From: Mageeibacillus sp. UBA1193
GTDB lineage: Bacteria > Bacillota > Clostridia > Saccharofermentanales > Saccharofermentanaceae
Assembly (NCBI GenBank): GCA_002310155.1
Contig: DBYF01000114.1
Coordinates: 1 to 25,793, forward strand
Length of the DNA stretch: 25,793 nt
Direction: 5' to 3'
Shown here: positions 16,871 through 25,161 of the stretch, one piece after another
Layout of the letters: each line of letters opens with the position of its first letter
Numbering within the stretch: position 1 is the first letter of the stretch
Notes under the pieces: model-generated
The model's input: the letters and a program-made list of their open reading frames with translations, nothing else
What the model was told of the DNA's origin: nothing
Databases searched by the model: none
Translations under genes and position numbers: made by a program

Positions 16871-18457
16871 CTAGAACATTTTGAAAGTGTTGAGTGCCGG
16901 AGTAATCGCTACCAGGAGTACAGAAACAAAGTCCATCATCATCGGGAGAATCATAGTGAATGCTTCACGTTCGCGCTTCTTACGTGAGGCATTCCGACAC
17001 AGTGCCCAGCAGGAGGAAGATTGAAGACGGAGAAGACCAAGCACTTCACTGCCACCCGACCGCTCGTATCGGGCCGCGAGAAGAAGTGCAGATTGGGCTT
17101 CCGGAATACTTACGCGATGTGAAAAAGATTCCAGTGCGTCTGCTGCACTGACTCCACCTTCAATGGAAGTTAAGATGTGCTGCAGTTCACGATTGAGACA
17201 GCTCTGTTCAGCGAAAGCATATCCGCATGTCTGAAGTGCTTTTGGAAGAAGGATTCCTGACTCAAGAAGCGTGGATAACATGGAGATAAAAAGAGGAAGA
17301 TCTTCCATCAGGATCAGGCGTCTTTTATTCACGATCGACTGTTGATCGACATGAAGCAAAACCAGTATGAACATCACTCCGAAAAGCACAAGTATTAAAG
17401 GTAATCCCAGCATCATGCAAAGAAAGAAAAACAGGAAAGTACAAAGCAGTGTTCTGGTGATTACTTTATACAAAAAAACATCAAAAGTTTGCATGGTTGA
17501 AAACGAGATCTCACTGCACCATTCCATCACCCGTGCAGAGTATGTAGTGGGAAGAGAAACTGCGAGTTTTCTTATGGGTTTCTTCCATCTTTTCGGAATC
17601 TCTTCTTTCTCTTCCAGGAAAGAAAAATGATTCTTCGAAGGTTTTTCTCCAATGAGGGAAAAAAGGAATGTGCATGAGAAGACTGCGATGGTGAAAGCGA
17701 CGATCATAAGGATCCTTCCGAGACCGGAAGTCTGCGCTTGTGAGAGGTAATCTCCGCTAGTGATCGAAAGCATATATGTGATGCCGAAAGGCATCAGACA
17801 CAAAAGAGCAGCCTCTGTGTTTTTTCCTGCATTATTTGCTTCCACTTCAGCGGAAACCGCATGCAGTTCTGAGAGCATCTGACAGCTGCTTCGAAGTATG
17901 GTGATGATCTGACTTCCTACTGTTTTCTGAAGTGAAAGTGCATGCAGTATCGGAAGTGTCTCATAGTAATCGAGCTTATGACAAAAACGCGTCATACATC
18001 TGTCCAGCGGTTCATGTGCCTGAAGCTGGTGTTCGACATCTTTGAGAGCAGTCGCGAAAGCCGCGTGTCTTCCAAATGCTTTCTCAATATCTACACGTGC
18101 ACACAGAAATGCACGTTCGATCGAATACCCATCGGATACCGAAGTGCATAGTGACTGCATGAGTACTTTGTTCTGTGCGCGAAGTGTGGTCGTGCGCTTC
18201 CCATACAGTACACGAACGCAGGAAATAAACGGAAGGATACCGAGTGGAAATGAAAGGATAAAACGCAGGCGGAACTCCGGAAGAAATGCACTCGAAAGCA
18301 GAAAAATAATTGCGATACATAGTGGAAGAATGGGAAGACATTTCATCATGAATAAGATGTATGTCCGCCGGCTGAGATTACGGATCTCTTCTTCGTTTTC
18401 AGGATGGATCCGAAGAGGGAGATTTGTTTTTCTTTCAAGGATTCTGTCTTTTAACAA
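16871..18457 (-). CDS. TadB-TadC-type fused inner-membrane platform protein
   Basis: This 528-residue protein contains two type II secretion F-type domains that are usually separate TadB and TadC. The first lies at about 95-265, after two N-terminal spans (35-85), and has SLCTSVSDGYSIERAFLCA (102-120). The second lies at about 378-525, with LPLFISMLSTLLESGILLPKAL (387-408) and closing spans. Membrane spans at about 335-370 separate them. I place the start at TTG 18457 because GAGGAGG lies exactly nine bases upstream (18467-18473). The ATGs at 18538 and 18508 would overlap tadA by 104 or 74 bases and lack such a site. The 23-base overlap with tadA indicates coupling. Confidence 0.82.
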   Translation of the reverse strand: MLKDRILERKTNLPLRIHPENEEEIRNLSRRTYILFMMKCLPILPLCIAIIFLLSSAFLPEFRLRFILSFPLGILPFISCVRVLYGKRTTTLRAQNKVLMQSLCTSVSDGYSIERAFLCARVDIEKAFGRHAAFATALKDVEHQLQAHEPLDRCMTRFCHKLDYYETLPILHALSLQKTVGSQIITILRSSCQMLSELHAVSAEVEANNAGKNTEAALLCLMPFGITYMLSITSGDYLSQAQTSGLGRILMIVAFTIAVFSCTFLFSLIGEKPSKNHFSFLEEKEEIPKRWKKPIRKLAVSLPTTYSARVMEWCSEISFSTMQTFDVFLYKVITRTLLCTFLFFFLCMMLGLPLILVLFGVMFILVLLHVDQQSIVNKRRLILMEDLPLFISMLSTLLESGILLPKALQTCGYAFAEQSCLNRELQHILTSIEGGVSAADALESFSHRVSIPEAQSALLLAARYERSGGSEVLGLLRLQSSSCWALCRNASRKKREREAFTMILPMMMDFVSVLLVAITPALNTFKMF

Positions 18458-19613
18458 GGCCGTGTTCCTCCTCGTATGTAAAGATGGTTTCGATCCGGAA
18501 ATGCTCATCTGTGATGGAACGCATTTCGGATATCTCATCGATGTATCTTCTTCCGTCTTTCCCTCGTGTGATATGGACTAAGATATCCACACCCATAGCG
18601 ATCTGGCGGATGACGGCATCATAAGGAAGCGTCGAACCTGCCATGACCATGGTGACCAGACGGTCCAGCATCTCATAGCATGAGTTGGCGTGCCCGGTGC
18701 ATAATGAACCAGGGTGACCGGTGTGAAGTGCGTGCAGCATATCTGCTGCTTCGCTTCCTCGGACTTCACCAACAACGATACGGTCTGGTCTCATGCGAAG
18801 TGCTGTTCGTATCAGCTGACCGATGTCGATGCCGCCATGTCCATCCGGTCCCGGAAGTCTGGATTCGAGCCGCACAAGATTTGTAATGCCCTGAAGGGAT
18901 AATTCGGCGGAATCTTCTATCGTGACGACTCGCTCATTCTTCGGGATGAATGAAGAAAGAACATTCAGGCACGTCGTTTTCCCTGAACCGGTACCACCGC
19001 AAAGAAAGATTGTCTTCTTGCTGATTACGGAGTGAGAAAGATATAAGGCTGCTTCTTTTGTGATAAAACCACTGGCGATAAGTGAATGAATATCCGGACG
19101 GATACCCGTGAATTTTCTTATCGTGAAGATCGGTCCGTCAGGAGCGATCGGAGGAAGAACAGCGTTAGCACGCGAGCCGTCGGGAAGACGAAGATCGGCG
19201 ATCGGAAAAGCTTCATTTAACGGACGGTTGGCGGAAGAAAAAAAGTGCATGATGAGCTGTTCGAGATTGTCTTTACTCTCGAACTTAAGATCTGAAGGGA
19301 AGAGCCTTCCGCCTTTTTCGAAAAAGATATGTTCAGGTCCGTTGACCATGATCTCTGTGATCTCCTGATCGTCCATGAGTTCCTGAAGTATATCCAGACG
19401 CCGCATACGGTTGAAAAGTTTTGTAGCCAGATGACGTTTCTCTTCAAGAGAGAGAGTCGAACACTGATGCGACTGGTTGATTATGTCCGCGATGATCTCT
19501 CGGAATGTGTGATCATCTATTTCGTCATAAGTATGCATGGCCTGAAGGATCAGAGTAGTCAGCTCCGACAGTGTGATCTCACTTTTGGGATTCTTTTTCT
19601 CTTTTGTTTTCAT
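18435..19613 (-). CDS. tadA: Tad secretion ATPase (TadA/CpaF)
   Basis: This 392-residue hexameric ATPase of the GspE/VirB11 superfamily powers Flp pilus assembly. Seen in order are an N-terminal helical domain, ADLRLPDGSRANAVLPP (139-155), Walker A GGTGSGKT (206-213), the Asp box TIEDSAEL (231-238), Walker B RIVVGEVRG (278-286) and the His box TGHPGSLCTGHANS (298-311). ATG 19613 is chosen because AAAGGAAG lies just upstream. The ATG at 19628 has no binding site and overlaps the TadZ stop. All catalytic motifs are intact, so the ATPase should be active. Confidence 0.95.
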   Translation of the reverse strand: MKTKEKKNPKSEITLSELTTLILQAMHTYDEIDDHTFREIIADIINQSHQCSTLSLEEKRHLATKLFNRMRRLDILQELMDDQEITEIMVNGPEHIFFEKGGRLFPSDLKFESKDNLEQLIMHFFSSANRPLNEAFPIADLRLPDGSRANAVLPPIAPDGPIFTIRKFTGIRPDIHSLIASGFITKEAALYLSHSVISKKTIFLCGGTGSGKTTCLNVLSSFIPKNERVVTIEDSAELSLQGITNLVRLESRLPGPDGHGGIDIGQLIRTALRMRPDRIVVGEVRGSEAADMLHALHTGHPGSLCTGHANSCYEMLDRLVTMVMAGSTLPYDAVIRQIAMGVDILVHITRGKDGRRYIDEISEMRSITDEHFRIETIFTYEEEHGLVKRQNP

Positions 19614-19627
19614 GATTCTTCCTTTCA

Positions 19628-20551
19628 TCAGACAGCACGTGAGATGGAGTATGGATAATCTATGTGTGTTGTTCCGACATGTTCTTTCTGAAGAAGATCG
19701 ATCTCATTACAGAGCATGTAGTCTTTCTCTATGTGAAGAGGTGTCAGTATCTCGAGATGGGAAAGTTTGCGACAAAGGGTTCGCATCCTTGTGAAACTAA
19801 GACCATCTCCTACAACGAAAAGAAGAGACGGCTCGGACAGGGATGACAGATAACGTATCGTCCGTGACAGGAGTGTCATCAGCGTCCTGGAGTGACAGGT
19901 GATGAGATCATCTGAGTGCTCCGGCCGTCCGAAACGGAGATCTCCATATGGATCCGGCTCAAGATATGACGGGATCTGAGTATAAGGGAAGTTCCCAAGC
20001 TTGATCTTTTGGAGAAGCTGTGTGATCCCTCCGCATCTTTCTGTGTTGGGAATTCCCCAGGAAGGAGGATCGAGAGGCATCAGGATACCAGCCATAAGAT
20101 CGAGCCGGACGATGTGTGAGAAATCGGCTTTTGCCCGATTGATCTGGTTTACGACATGCGCCTCTCTTTCCTTCGGAGAGACAAAGGAAAGAGTAAGGCA
20201 TGTCTGTACGGAAGAATCCGGTGAAGTCGGGATCCTTCCCAGGCCGGCAAGAGACTCCACTTCATGTGCGATCATCAGAACATCCTTTGGGGGAAAAGGT
20301 TTGGTCGTTTTGAGCAGGGGGACTAAAATCGGAGTTCGTTTCGGATCGCAGTGGGCAAGGATATCTTTCTCGCTGATCTCATGCTGGTTGTAGAGAACAA
20401 AATCGCTATCGAGCAACAGCTCCCGATGTGCAAACAGGATCTCTTGTGAAACAGGGAAAGCCATGAATTCGGGGACGTGTTTTTTTAGACGCGAAATCAG
20501 AAGAGAAGTGAAGAGGATATCCGCATCTATGATGGCGATCGTTCGTGTCAT
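19628..20551 (-). CDS. TadZ/CpaE-like protein without Walker A motif
   Basis: This 307-residue protein has an N-terminal receiver-like domain (TIAIIDADILFTSLLISRL, 4-22). A MinD/ParA-type fold follows, in which TLSFVSPKEREAHVVNQINRA (120-140) occupies the place of the deviant Walker A loop. The framework FVSxK is kept, but GGVGKT is replaced by EREAHV. HIVRLDLMAGILMPL (146-160) sits where the family has the switch strand. It therefore probably cannot bind or hydrolyse ATP and may act as a localisation scaffold. AAGGAGG precedes ATG 20551 by 10 bases; 58 further open codons upstream are not coding. It is first in the Tad operon, divergent from metK. Confidence 0.7.
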   Translation of the reverse strand: MTRTIAIIDADILFTSLLISRLKKHVPEFMAFPVSQEILFAHRELLLDSDFVLYNQHEISEKDILAHCDPKRTPILVPLLKTTKPFPPKDVLMIAHEVESLAGLGRIPTSPDSSVQTCLTLSFVSPKEREAHVVNQINRAKADFSHIVRLDLMAGILMPLDPPSWGIPNTERCGGITQLLQKIKLGNFPYTQIPSYLEPDPYGDLRFGRPEHSDDLITCHSRTLMTLLSRTIRYLSSLSEPSLLFVVGDGLSFTRMRTLCRKLSHLEILTPLHIEKDYMLCNEIDLLQKEHVGTTHIDYPYSISRAV

Positions 20552-20672
20552 TTTCTTCCAACCTCCTTTGTTGTGAAGTGAGTCCATTAAAGCAGAAAGA
20601 AGATCCTGAAGATTCGACAATTTCCGACAAAAAGTACCAGCGTTACTACTTTTTCCGCCGGGGAGACTGAAA

Positions 20673-20708
20673 CATCGGAATGTAAAGAAAAAGAGATTAT
20701 TTCCGATG
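20673..20708. repeat. Inverted repeat in the tadZ/metK divergent region
   Basis: CATCGGAA (20673-20680) and TTCCGATG (20701-20708) are perfect inverted arms separated by 20 bases, ending ten bases before the metK -35 element. It could be an operator or a hairpin for the minus-strand transcript. The rest of 20552-20718 holds the tadZ leader, and I see no gene in it. Confidence 0.4.
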
Positions 20709-20718
20709 AAAAAACTGC

Positions 20719-20747
20719 TTGCCAAGTATGAAAAGCAGTGGTATCAT
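20719..20747 (+). promoter_or_regulatory. Promoter of the metK riboswitch transcript
   Basis: TTGCCA (20719-20724) and TATCAT (20742-20747) are separated by exactly 17 bases. Transcription would begin near 20754, about 16 bases before the S-box aptamer. Confidence 0.7.
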
Positions 20748-20769
20748 CATGACGCAAACAGAATAAATG

Positions 20770-20867
20770 CATCTCTTATCAAGAGTGACGGAGGGAACTG
20801 GCCCTATGAAGTCCGGCAACCGCGGAGAGCAGCGGTGCCAAGTCCAGCAGGTGTAACCTGAAAGATG
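20770..20867 (+). promoter_or_regulatory. SAM-I (S-box) riboswitch aptamer
   Basis: The S-box core is unmistakable: CTTATCAAGAG, then GAGGGAACTGGCCC, TATGAAGTCCGGCAACC, GGTGCCAAGTCC, and the closing AAGATGAG. P1 is formed by CATCT (20770-20774) with AGATG (20863-20867). It binds S-adenosylmethionine and represses metK when SAM is plentiful, acting through the downstream attenuator. Confidence 0.97.
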
Positions 20868-20884
20868 AGGATTGATATAGAAGT

Positions 20885-20921
20885 AAACCTTTCCTCAGAA
20901 GATTCGGGAAAGGTTTTTGTT
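20885..20921 (+). terminator. Riboswitch-controlled attenuator of metK
   Basis: AAACCTTTCC (20885-20894) pairs perfectly with GGAAAGGTTT (20907-20916), followed by a T-rich run. The alternative antiterminator can form by TGAGG (20866-20870), which overlaps the aptamer P1 strand, pairing with CCTCA (20893-20897). SAM binding would hold P1 and let the terminator form. Confidence 0.9.
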
Positions 20922-20937
20922 TTATATGGAGGTTTTT

Positions 20938-22137
20938 ATGGACAGAAACAAACAGGGAAAATGGCTTTTTACTTCGGAATCCGTAACAGAAGGACATCCG
21001 GATAAGATCTGCGATCAGATCTCTGACGCAGTCCTCGACGCGATCCTTGCTGATGATCCGACAGCACGTGTCGCATGTGAGACAACTTGTACTACAGGTA
21101 TGGTATTCGTAATGGGTGAGATCACCACGAGTGCTTATGTAGATATTCCGTCGATCGTACGTGAAACAGTCAAGGAGATCGGTTATGACGGAAGTGATTC
21201 CGGTTTCGACTATAAGACATGCGCGATCATGACATCGATCGATGAGCAGTCTCCGGATATCGCTCAGGGTGTTAACTGCTCGCTTGAGAAGAGAGAGCAT
21301 ACTGACGAAAGTGAACTGGATACCGGTGCAGGTGACCAGGGCATGATGTTCGGTTACGCGAATAACGATACCGAAGAACTGATGCCGCTTCCGATCTCTC
21401 TGGCACATAAGCTGACACGCCGTCTGACACAGGTCAGAAAAGAAGGTCTTGTCGATTTCCTCCGTCCGGATGGAAAGAGCCAGGTTACGATCGAGTATGA
21501 CGGAAGAACACCGAAGAGAATCGAGGCTGTTGTTATCTCTACACAGCATAAGGATTCTGTTTCCTATGAAGAGCTCGCTGCTAAGGTAAAAGAACTGGTC
21601 ATCTATCCGGTACTTCCTAAGGAGTTTGTAGATGAGAATACCAAGATCTTCATTAACCCGACAGGACGTTTCGTAGTTGGTGGTCCGCAGGGTGACAGTG
21701 GTCTTACAGGAAGAAAGATCATCGTAGATACATACGGCGGATATGCTCGTCACGGCGGCGGAGCATTCTCCGGAAAAGACCCGACGAAGGTTGACCGTTC
21801 TGCTGCATATGCTGCACGCTATATTGCTAAGAACATCGTTGCTTCCGGCATCGCGGATGAGTGCGAGATCCAGTTCGCTTACGCGATCGGTGTAGCACGT
21901 CCGGTATCTGTCATGGTAGATACATTTGGTTCCGGTAAGATTTCTGATGAGAAGATCACCGAGATCGTAAACGAAGTATTCGATCTGCGTCCGGCGGCGA
22001 TCATCCGTGATCTGGATCTGCGTCGTCCGATCTACAAGGCTACAGCGGCTTACGGTCACTTCGGCAGAAACGATGCCGGATTCCCGTGGGAGAAGACAGA
22101 CAAGGCTGAGATCCTGAAAGCAAAAGCAGGACTTTAA
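20938..22137 (+). CDS. metK: S-adenosylmethionine synthetase
   Basis: This 399-residue enzyme makes SAM from methionine and ATP. Signatures include [17 protein letters not shown] near the N-terminus, [12 protein letters not shown] in the middle, and the phosphate loop [25 protein letters not shown] 20938 is used because GGAGG (20928-20932) lies five bases upstream; other in-frame starts at 20917 and 20926 lie in the attenuator or the binding site. The gene is controlled by the S-box upstream. Its length is standard. Confidence 0.97.
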   Translation: MDRNKQGKWLFTSESVTEGHPDKICDQISDAVLDAILADDPTARVACETTCTTGMVFVMGEITTSAYVDIPSIVRETVKEIGYDGSDSGFDYKTCAIMTSIDEQSPDIAQGVNCSLEKREHTDESELDTGAGDQGMMFGYANNDTEELMPLPISLAHKLTRRLTQVRKEGLVDFLRPDGKSQVTIEYDGRTPKRIEAVVISTQHKDSVSYEELAAKVKELVIYPVLPKEFVDENTKIFINPTGRFVVGGPQGDSGLTGRKIIVDTYGGYARHGGGAFSGKDPTKVDRSAAYAARYIAKNIVASGIADECEIQFAYAIGVARPVSVMVDTFGSGKISDEKITEIVNEVFDLRPAAIIRDLDLRRPIYKATAAYGHFGRNDAGFPWEKTDKAEILKAKAGL

Positions 22138-22169
22138 GTTTAAGAAACTAATTATTTTCGGAGCAGCAT

Positions 22170-23930
22170 ATGGAAGGAATGTGTCTGGATCATTTTGTCA
22201 CGAATGAACTGATACGTTCATTCGAGCGGATTCTCGGAAGTAACGGACATACGTTTCTTCCTATGTCGATCTGGAAAAAAGAGGCGTCAGAGATCCTGAC
22301 GGCAGCTTATCTTGCCGCGGATTTCAAGACGCCTTGTCTTTTCTGTGAGTACAAGGATAAATCCGAGTGTCTCGAATACAGAAAAGCCTTCATCCAGAGT
22401 ATCGTACCCAACTGGTTTCAGGAGCAGATGGATGCAGGAATACTCTCGCTGTGCTACTGGGATAAGGAAGAATCCAAACTCCATTTTTATAAGAAATTCG
22501 ACCGTGCGGTAAAGACGGGGAAAGACATCTGGGTCGCCGATAACGAAGCGATCCGAGCGGAGGCTGCGATCGCACATCGTGTACGTTCTTTCGGCAAAGT
22601 AAGAAAGGTCGATGAGGATTGTCTGGTACGTGTTCTTAAATGGTCACAGGTCGGAGAGAAGTTCAAGCTTTCCGAGGATCAGGAGGAAGTTGTCCGATCC
22701 GCATTAAGTAAGAACTTCGTCATCGTGGACGGCGGTCCGGGAACCGGAAAGACGACGATCCTTCGCGTGATCTTCCAGTATTATCTGAACATATTCCCGG
22801 ATAGAGTTTTCTGCTGTGCGCCAACGGGAAAAGCAGCGAAGCGTATGTCGGATGTGACGCATTCTCCTGCGCAGACGCTCCATCGTCTTCTGGGCGCGAC
22901 CTTTGATGAAGACGATGAGAGGACATACTTTTATTACACGAAGGACAATCATCATCCGGGCAAGGTCTTTCTGATCGACGAAGCCAGTATGATCGACGCG
23001 GTGATCTTCGCAAAGTTCCTGGAGTCGGTCGATGATGACGCGATCATCATTCTCGTCGGTGATTCCCATCAGCTTCCGTCGGTCGGCGCAGGACGAGTTC
23101 TCGCGGATCTGATCAAGTCGCAGAGGGTACCGGTATGTACACTGGTCGAGAATTTCCGCCAGCTTCATGACAGTATGATCGTGAGAAACGCGTCTCTGAT
23201 CCTTCATGGAAAAGAGATGGAATTCCCGGAGGGGGATTCGGATATCCATTTCATCTATTCAAAGCCTAAGGATATGATGGATCACATTTCGTCATGGATC
23301 CGTGAGAACAACCCCGACTGCCATGTGGATGCCTGGAGGGATATGGCGATCCTCTGCCCGAGAAGATCCGGACAGGTCAGTACGGATTCGATCAATGACA
23401 TGATGCAGAAACTGACATCGAACAGAAGAGGCAGCCATCCGGCGCCGATCCGGATCAAAGAAGGCGTTACCCGCTATTTTTCCAAGGAAGACCGTGTCAT
23501 CCAGATCAGAAACGACTACAAGCTTCTCTGCAAAGAAAGCGACGGCTCCGAGGGGGAAGGTGTTTATAACGGAGATATCGGCTTTGTAAGAGATATCGAG
23601 CCTGTTTCCGAGTTCCCGCTTGACATCCTTTTCGATGACGGAAGAAGAGCATCCTATCCGACGGAGAGAGTTACGGATCTTGAGCTGGCATATGCTCTGA
23701 CGGTACATAAATCCCAGGGCGGGGAATGGAAAAAAGTTCTTCTGGTACTCCCGCCGGAAAGAGGATCTCTCTTTAACCGGAACCTTCTTTATACGGCAGT
23801 GACCAGAGCGAAAGAAGAACTGTGGATCTTGGGCGACAGAAAGACGATCTCTTTCATGATCGCGTCGCAGTATTCTGAGACGAGAATGACCGCGCTTAAG
23901 ACTTTCCTGGAAGACCAGATCGAAGCATAA
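22170..23930 (+). CDS. RecD-family SF1B DNA helicase
   Basis: This 586-residue 5'-3' helicase of the RecD/RecD2 group probably takes part in DNA repair or recombination. The N-terminal region (1-165) is not obviously the HhH region of RecD2 and contains CLFCEYKDKSEC (56-67). Helicase motifs are the Q-motif LSEDQ (167-171), Walker A GGPGTGKTT (188-196), CAPTGKAAKRM (216-226), Walker B FLIDEASM (267-274), GDSHQLPSVGAG (298-309), and the C-terminal ALTVHKSQGGEW and TAVTRAKEELWILG. No recB, recC, addA or addB lies nearby, so a stand-alone role is likely. It follows metK by 32 bases and comF begins 2 bases after its stop. Confidence 0.88.
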   Translation: MEGMCLDHFVTNELIRSFERILGSNGHTFLPMSIWKKEASEILTAAYLAADFKTPCLFCEYKDKSECLEYRKAFIQSIVPNWFQEQMDAGILSLCYWDKEESKLHFYKKFDRAVKTGKDIWVADNEAIRAEAAIAHRVRSFGKVRKVDEDCLVRVLKWSQVGEKFKLSEDQEEVVRSALSKNFVIVDGGPGTGKTTILRVIFQYYLNIFPDRVFCCAPTGKAAKRMSDVTHSPAQTLHRLLGATFDEDDERTYFYYTKDNHHPGKVFLIDEASMIDAVIFAKFLESVDDDAIIILVGDSHQLPSVGAGRVLADLIKSQRVPVCTLVENFRQLHDSMIVRNASLILHGKEMEFPEGDSDIHFIYSKPKDMMDHISSWIRENNPDCHVDAWRDMAILCPRRSGQVSTDSINDMMQKLTSNRRGSHPAPIRIKEGVTRYFSKEDRVIQIRNDYKLLCKESDGSEGEGVYNGDIGFVRDIEPVSEFPLDILFDDGRRASYPTERVTDLELAYALTVHKSQGGEWKKVLLVLPPERGSLFNRNLLYTAVTRAKEELWILGDRKTISFMIASQYSETRMTALKTFLEDQIEA

Positions 23931-23932
23931 GT

Positions 23933-24673
23933 ATGGCACAAACGACGGTTTCAAGTGCTTTTCGGGCATCGATACATTTCCTGTTTCCCAGCGTCTGCAT
24001 GATCTGCGGGAGTGTCCTCATCGAGGGGAGAAACTGTGGGAAAACGACCGGGAAGCTTCAGGTCTGTACTTCATGTCTGTCGACATTTCCGGTAAGGGAT
24101 TCTTCGGAAAGATGGTTTCCCTGCCTGTCGGACCCGTATGAGCAGGATCCGATCCCGGACTTCTCCGTGTGGGCGCTCTTTCATTACGACGCTCCGGTCA
24201 CCACGCTCCTCCGCAGCATGAAGTTCAACTCGAAGATCTACTGTGGAACCCTGATCGGAGAGCTGATCGGAAGAGAGTTTCCGAAGGATATTCCGTTTCA
24301 GTGGGACGCAGTCGTCCCGATCCCGCTGTCTGAAAAGCGAATGGAGAAGCGCGGGTTCAATCAGGCGGAGGTTTTGGCGCAAGGACTCGCAAAGCACTTA
24401 AATCTCCCGATTTGTAACAATGTTATACGGAGAACGAGGCACACTCACCAGCAGAGTAGATTCACGGAACCGTCCGAAAGATCAGAAAATGTGAAGGGTG
24501 CTTTTGCCATAGGAGAGGACTGGGACATCAGCGGGTGGAATATCCTTCTGGTGGACGATATCCTGACGACCGGATCGACGATGCATGAAGCGGCGAGGAT
24601 CCTTCTGGAAAACGGAGCCTGCCGGGTGTTCGGTGTCGTTGCCGCGACCCATCGTGAAAATGTAGAAAGCTGA
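23933..24673 (+). CDS. comF: ComF family phosphoribosyltransferase-like protein
   Basis: This 246-residue ComF/GntX-type protein has an N-terminal zinc-ribbon with C22/C25 and C45/C48, and a C-terminal phosphoribosyltransferase-type domain. The latter includes VVPIPLSEKRMEKRGFNQAEVLA (127-149) and the PRPP-binding loop LLVDDILTTGSTM (205-217). In Bacillus ComFC takes part in DNA uptake; in many Clostridia its role is unproven. It starts 2 bases after the helicase stop, and pairing with a helicase is typical of com-like loci. An RNA candidate follows it. Confidence 0.9.
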   Translation: MAQTTVSSAFRASIHFLFPSVCMICGSVLIEGRNCGKTTGKLQVCTSCLSTFPVRDSSERWFPCLSDPYEQDPIPDFSVWALFHYDAPVTTLLRSMKFNSKIYCGTLIGELIGREFPKDIPFQWDAVVPIPLSEKRMEKRGFNQAEVLAQGLAKHLNLPICNNVIRRTRHTHQQSRFTEPSERSENVKGAFAIGEDWDISGWNILLVDDILTTGSTMHEAARILLENGACRVFGVVAATHRENVES

Positions 24674-24739
24674 TACACATTCGCACATGAATTGTTACAG
24701 TTTAGTAATTCCTTTCGGCTTCCCTTTTAGTAAGTATAC

Positions 24740-24748
24740 TGGTATAAT
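24740..24748 (+). promoter_or_regulatory. Extended -10 promoter upstream of the RNA candidate
   Basis: TGGTATAAT has the TGn extension and a perfect TATAAT (24743-24748). The -35 region is weak. Transcription would begin near 24755, well after the comF stop and about 400 bases before cysS, implying a noncoding transcript or long leader. Confidence 0.7.
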
Positions 24749-24754
24749 GAAGAC

Positions 24755-24943
24755 AACCTAAAGCTGATGCTCATGTTTTTGAACCTTCATGACATAATCG
24801 GGAATCCGGTGTCGGTGCAGAGACGATCAAGCCTTACCGCTTCTTCGGAAGCGCTCCCGAGAGGAAGATCTTAGACTGCCGCAGGATACCCACCTGGCGA
24901 TCGCTAGGTGTCAAAAGTGGGCGCGGTTTTGGGCTTTTATTAT
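24755..24943 (+). ncRNA. Structured noncoding RNA candidate, possibly raiA-type
   Basis: No supported gene lies here, but the segment has its own promoter and several good stems. TCGGGA (24798-24803) pairs with TCCCGA (24855-24860), enclosing a stable UUCG tetraloop hairpin, CGCTTC/GAAGCG (24838-24853). CACCTGGC (24891-24898) pairs with GCTAGGTG (24903-24910). CCCAC (24889-24893) can pair instead with GTGGG (24917-24921). TAAAGC near the 5' end can pair loosely with GGCTTTTA near the 3' end. The raiA RNA family of Bacillota is known to lie next to comFC or raiA genes, which fits its place right after comF. A 6S-like RNA or cysS leader is possible. Boundaries are estimates. Confidence 0.5.
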
Positions 24944-24945
24944 TG

Positions 24946-25161
24946 TGCGAAACAGGATTGAATATGGCGTTTTTGATTGGAGAAAGAATACTTCTGAGAC
25001 GCGGTTCCGCTAAGGGAACGTGTTCACGCTTGCCTAAATTTGCCTGATAGAGAATTTTGCACAGGTCTTTCACGCTTTTTGATTTTCAGTTTCAGATCTC
25101 TGCCTTTGGACGAAGAGAAAGGGATACTATGCCGTGAAAGCACCGTTTTAGGAGGAAAAAC
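24946..25161 (+). other. Leader or intergenic region upstream of cysS
   Basis: No gene is supported in this stretch. A small hairpin GTTCC (25004-25008) with GGAAC (25015-25019) is present but lacks a T-run. I looked for a T-box, common before Clostridia cysS genes, and did not find the T-box sequence or a clear specifier stem. A possible -10 (GATACT at 25123-25128) has no good -35. The AGGAGG for cysS is at 25150-25155. Confidence 0.4.

Noticed and set aside
20779..22059. Minus-strand open frame (426 codons) opposite metK and the S-box
   Set aside because: It is a shadow of metK. It covers the riboswitch and shows no family features.
24755..24943. SRP RNA, RNase P RNA or tmRNA
   Set aside because: The hallmark sequences are absent: no GGUCAGG/GGAAGCAGCC for SRP RNA, no GAGGAAAGUCC for RNase P, and no tRNA-like CCA end for tmRNA.
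24946..25161. T-box riboswitch for cysS
   Set aside because: The AGGGTGGNACCGCG-type T-box is not present. AAGTGGGCGCGG at 24915-24926 is only a loose resemblance and lies in the RNA candidate.
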